Positions 63,716-64,000 of a stretch of 64,000 nucleotides of DNA are shown piece after piece. Made by a program: the position numbers and the translations under genes. The stretch is from Acidilutibacter cellobiosedens (GTDB lineage: Bacteria > Bacillota > Clostridia > Tissierellales > Acidilutibacteraceae). The stretch spans positions 1,788,673-1,852,672 of the forward strand of contig NZ_CP035282.1 of assembly GCF_004103715.1 (NCBI RefSeq). The letters run 5' to 3'. The notes beneath the pieces are model-generated. The model worked only from the letters and a program-made list of their open reading frames with translations, was not told the origin of the DNA and searched no databases. Positions within the stretch are counted from its first letter, which is position 1, and each line of letters starts with the position of its first letter.

Positions 63716-64000
63716 TTATAAATTATAGATAGACTTTTCTTTTCCAAAGATGTTTTCCCAATCTAAAGTAAAATCTCCTATAGCTTTTTGTATTGAAGGC
63801 ATCATAAGTGAATCATGTAAAATTTGAGGTGGTACTGTTACGGCTTGTGAACCTGAAGAAAATGCATCTACGACCTGCCCTATATTTCTAAAACTTGCTG
63901 TAAGTATTTCTGTTGAATAATTATATTTATTTATCATATTTGCTGTTGTTTCTATTACCTCTCTTGGATTTATACCTATATTCTCCATTCTGTTAAAATA
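63716..64000 (-). CDS. Transaldolase / fructose-6-phosphate aldolase-like protein, C-terminal part
   Basis: The gene runs off the window; 94 codons are present. The reading frame continues upstream of the visible ATG as YFNR, like the FxGR segment of transaldolases. The fragment contains TEILTASFRNIGQVVDAFSSGSQAVTVPP, the usual C-terminal part. With the neighbouring epimerase this suggests a sugar-phosphate operon. The active-site lysine is outside the window. Confidence 0.8.
   Translation of the reverse strand, partial: YFNRMENIGINPREVIETTANMINKYNYSTEILTASFRNIGQVVDAFSSGSQAVTVPPQILHDSLMMPSIQKAIGDFTLDWENIFGKEKSIYNL

Noticed and set aside
1-64000. CRISPR arrays, tRNA or rRNA genes, insertion sequences
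   Set aside because: I looked for regular short repeats with spacers, cloverleaf-like segments and transposase motifs and saw none.

Overview
This window is AT-rich DNA from a low-GC, Gram-positive anaerobe of the class Clostridia sensu lato. The gene order matches the conserved translation and RNA-processing core of Firmicutes: rpsB-tsf-pyrH-frr-uppS-cdsA-rseP-ispG-polC-rimP-nusA-ylxR-infB-rbfA-nrnA-truB-ribF-rpsO-pnp-ylxY-mlpA, followed by ymxH, dapG, tepA, ftsK, rimO, pgsA, cinA, recA, rny and spoVS. PolC, SpoVS, YlxY and YmxH homologues, a sigma-H-type promoter and Bacillus-type SOS boxes all point to an endospore-forming Firmicute. A Tissierellia-like lineage is my guess and is not proven. 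Nearly all genes lie on the + strand. Starts were moved to codons with a proper Shine-Dalgarno sequence where the longest reading frame had none.

Region 1 (1-31,700) is housekeeping: ribosomes, translation factors, lipid and isoprenoid synthesis, replication, RNA modification and decay, aspartokinase, DNA translocase and RecA. The isoprenoid gene dxr is missing from its usual place between cdsA and rseP, and ylxQ is missing between ylxR and infB. recA has a sigma-A promoter and a LexA box. The lexA gene at 62,386-63,000 has its own box, so both ends of the SOS circuit are in the window.

Region 2 (31,690-35,121), directly after recA, is a Mre11/Rad50-type complex in pieces. It has an SbcD-like nuclease, an N-terminal Rad50 half ending in a CxxC hook, a small coiled-coil protein, and a separate C-terminal Rad50 half. 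Region 3 (35,292-41,190) holds rny (apparently with an AUU start), spoVS, a PHP phosphoesterase with an overlapping PadR regulator, an aspartate aminotransferase and a glycerol-dehydrogenase-like enzyme.

Region 4 (41,365-54,135) is the accessory highlight. It contains an ABC ATPase, an ABC-2 permease fused to an M1-type metallopeptidase, a second permease, an ECF sigma factor, a small membrane protein, a motif-degenerate second ABC ATPase with its permease, a BlaI/M56 pair, a small secreted Cys-rich protein and two tandem M28 lipoprotein peptidases. An ECF-type promoter heads the locus. The tail of the second M28 protein is homologous to the small secreted protein. Together these look like an envelope-facing transport, proteolysis and signalling system that I do not recognise as described.

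Region 5 (54,181-64,000) has a lysine ABC transporter under a lysine riboswitch on the - strand, msrB, an IclR regulator, a GNAT acetyltransferase, an ECF sigma factor with a DUF4179 partner, a XerC-like recombinase, lexA and two sugar-phosphate genes, the last cut by the window edge. Three hairpins at 39,896, 59,094 and 60,991 share a nearly identical 25-nt apical core inside unrelated outer stems. I saw no tRNA, rRNA, CRISPR array or insertion sequence.
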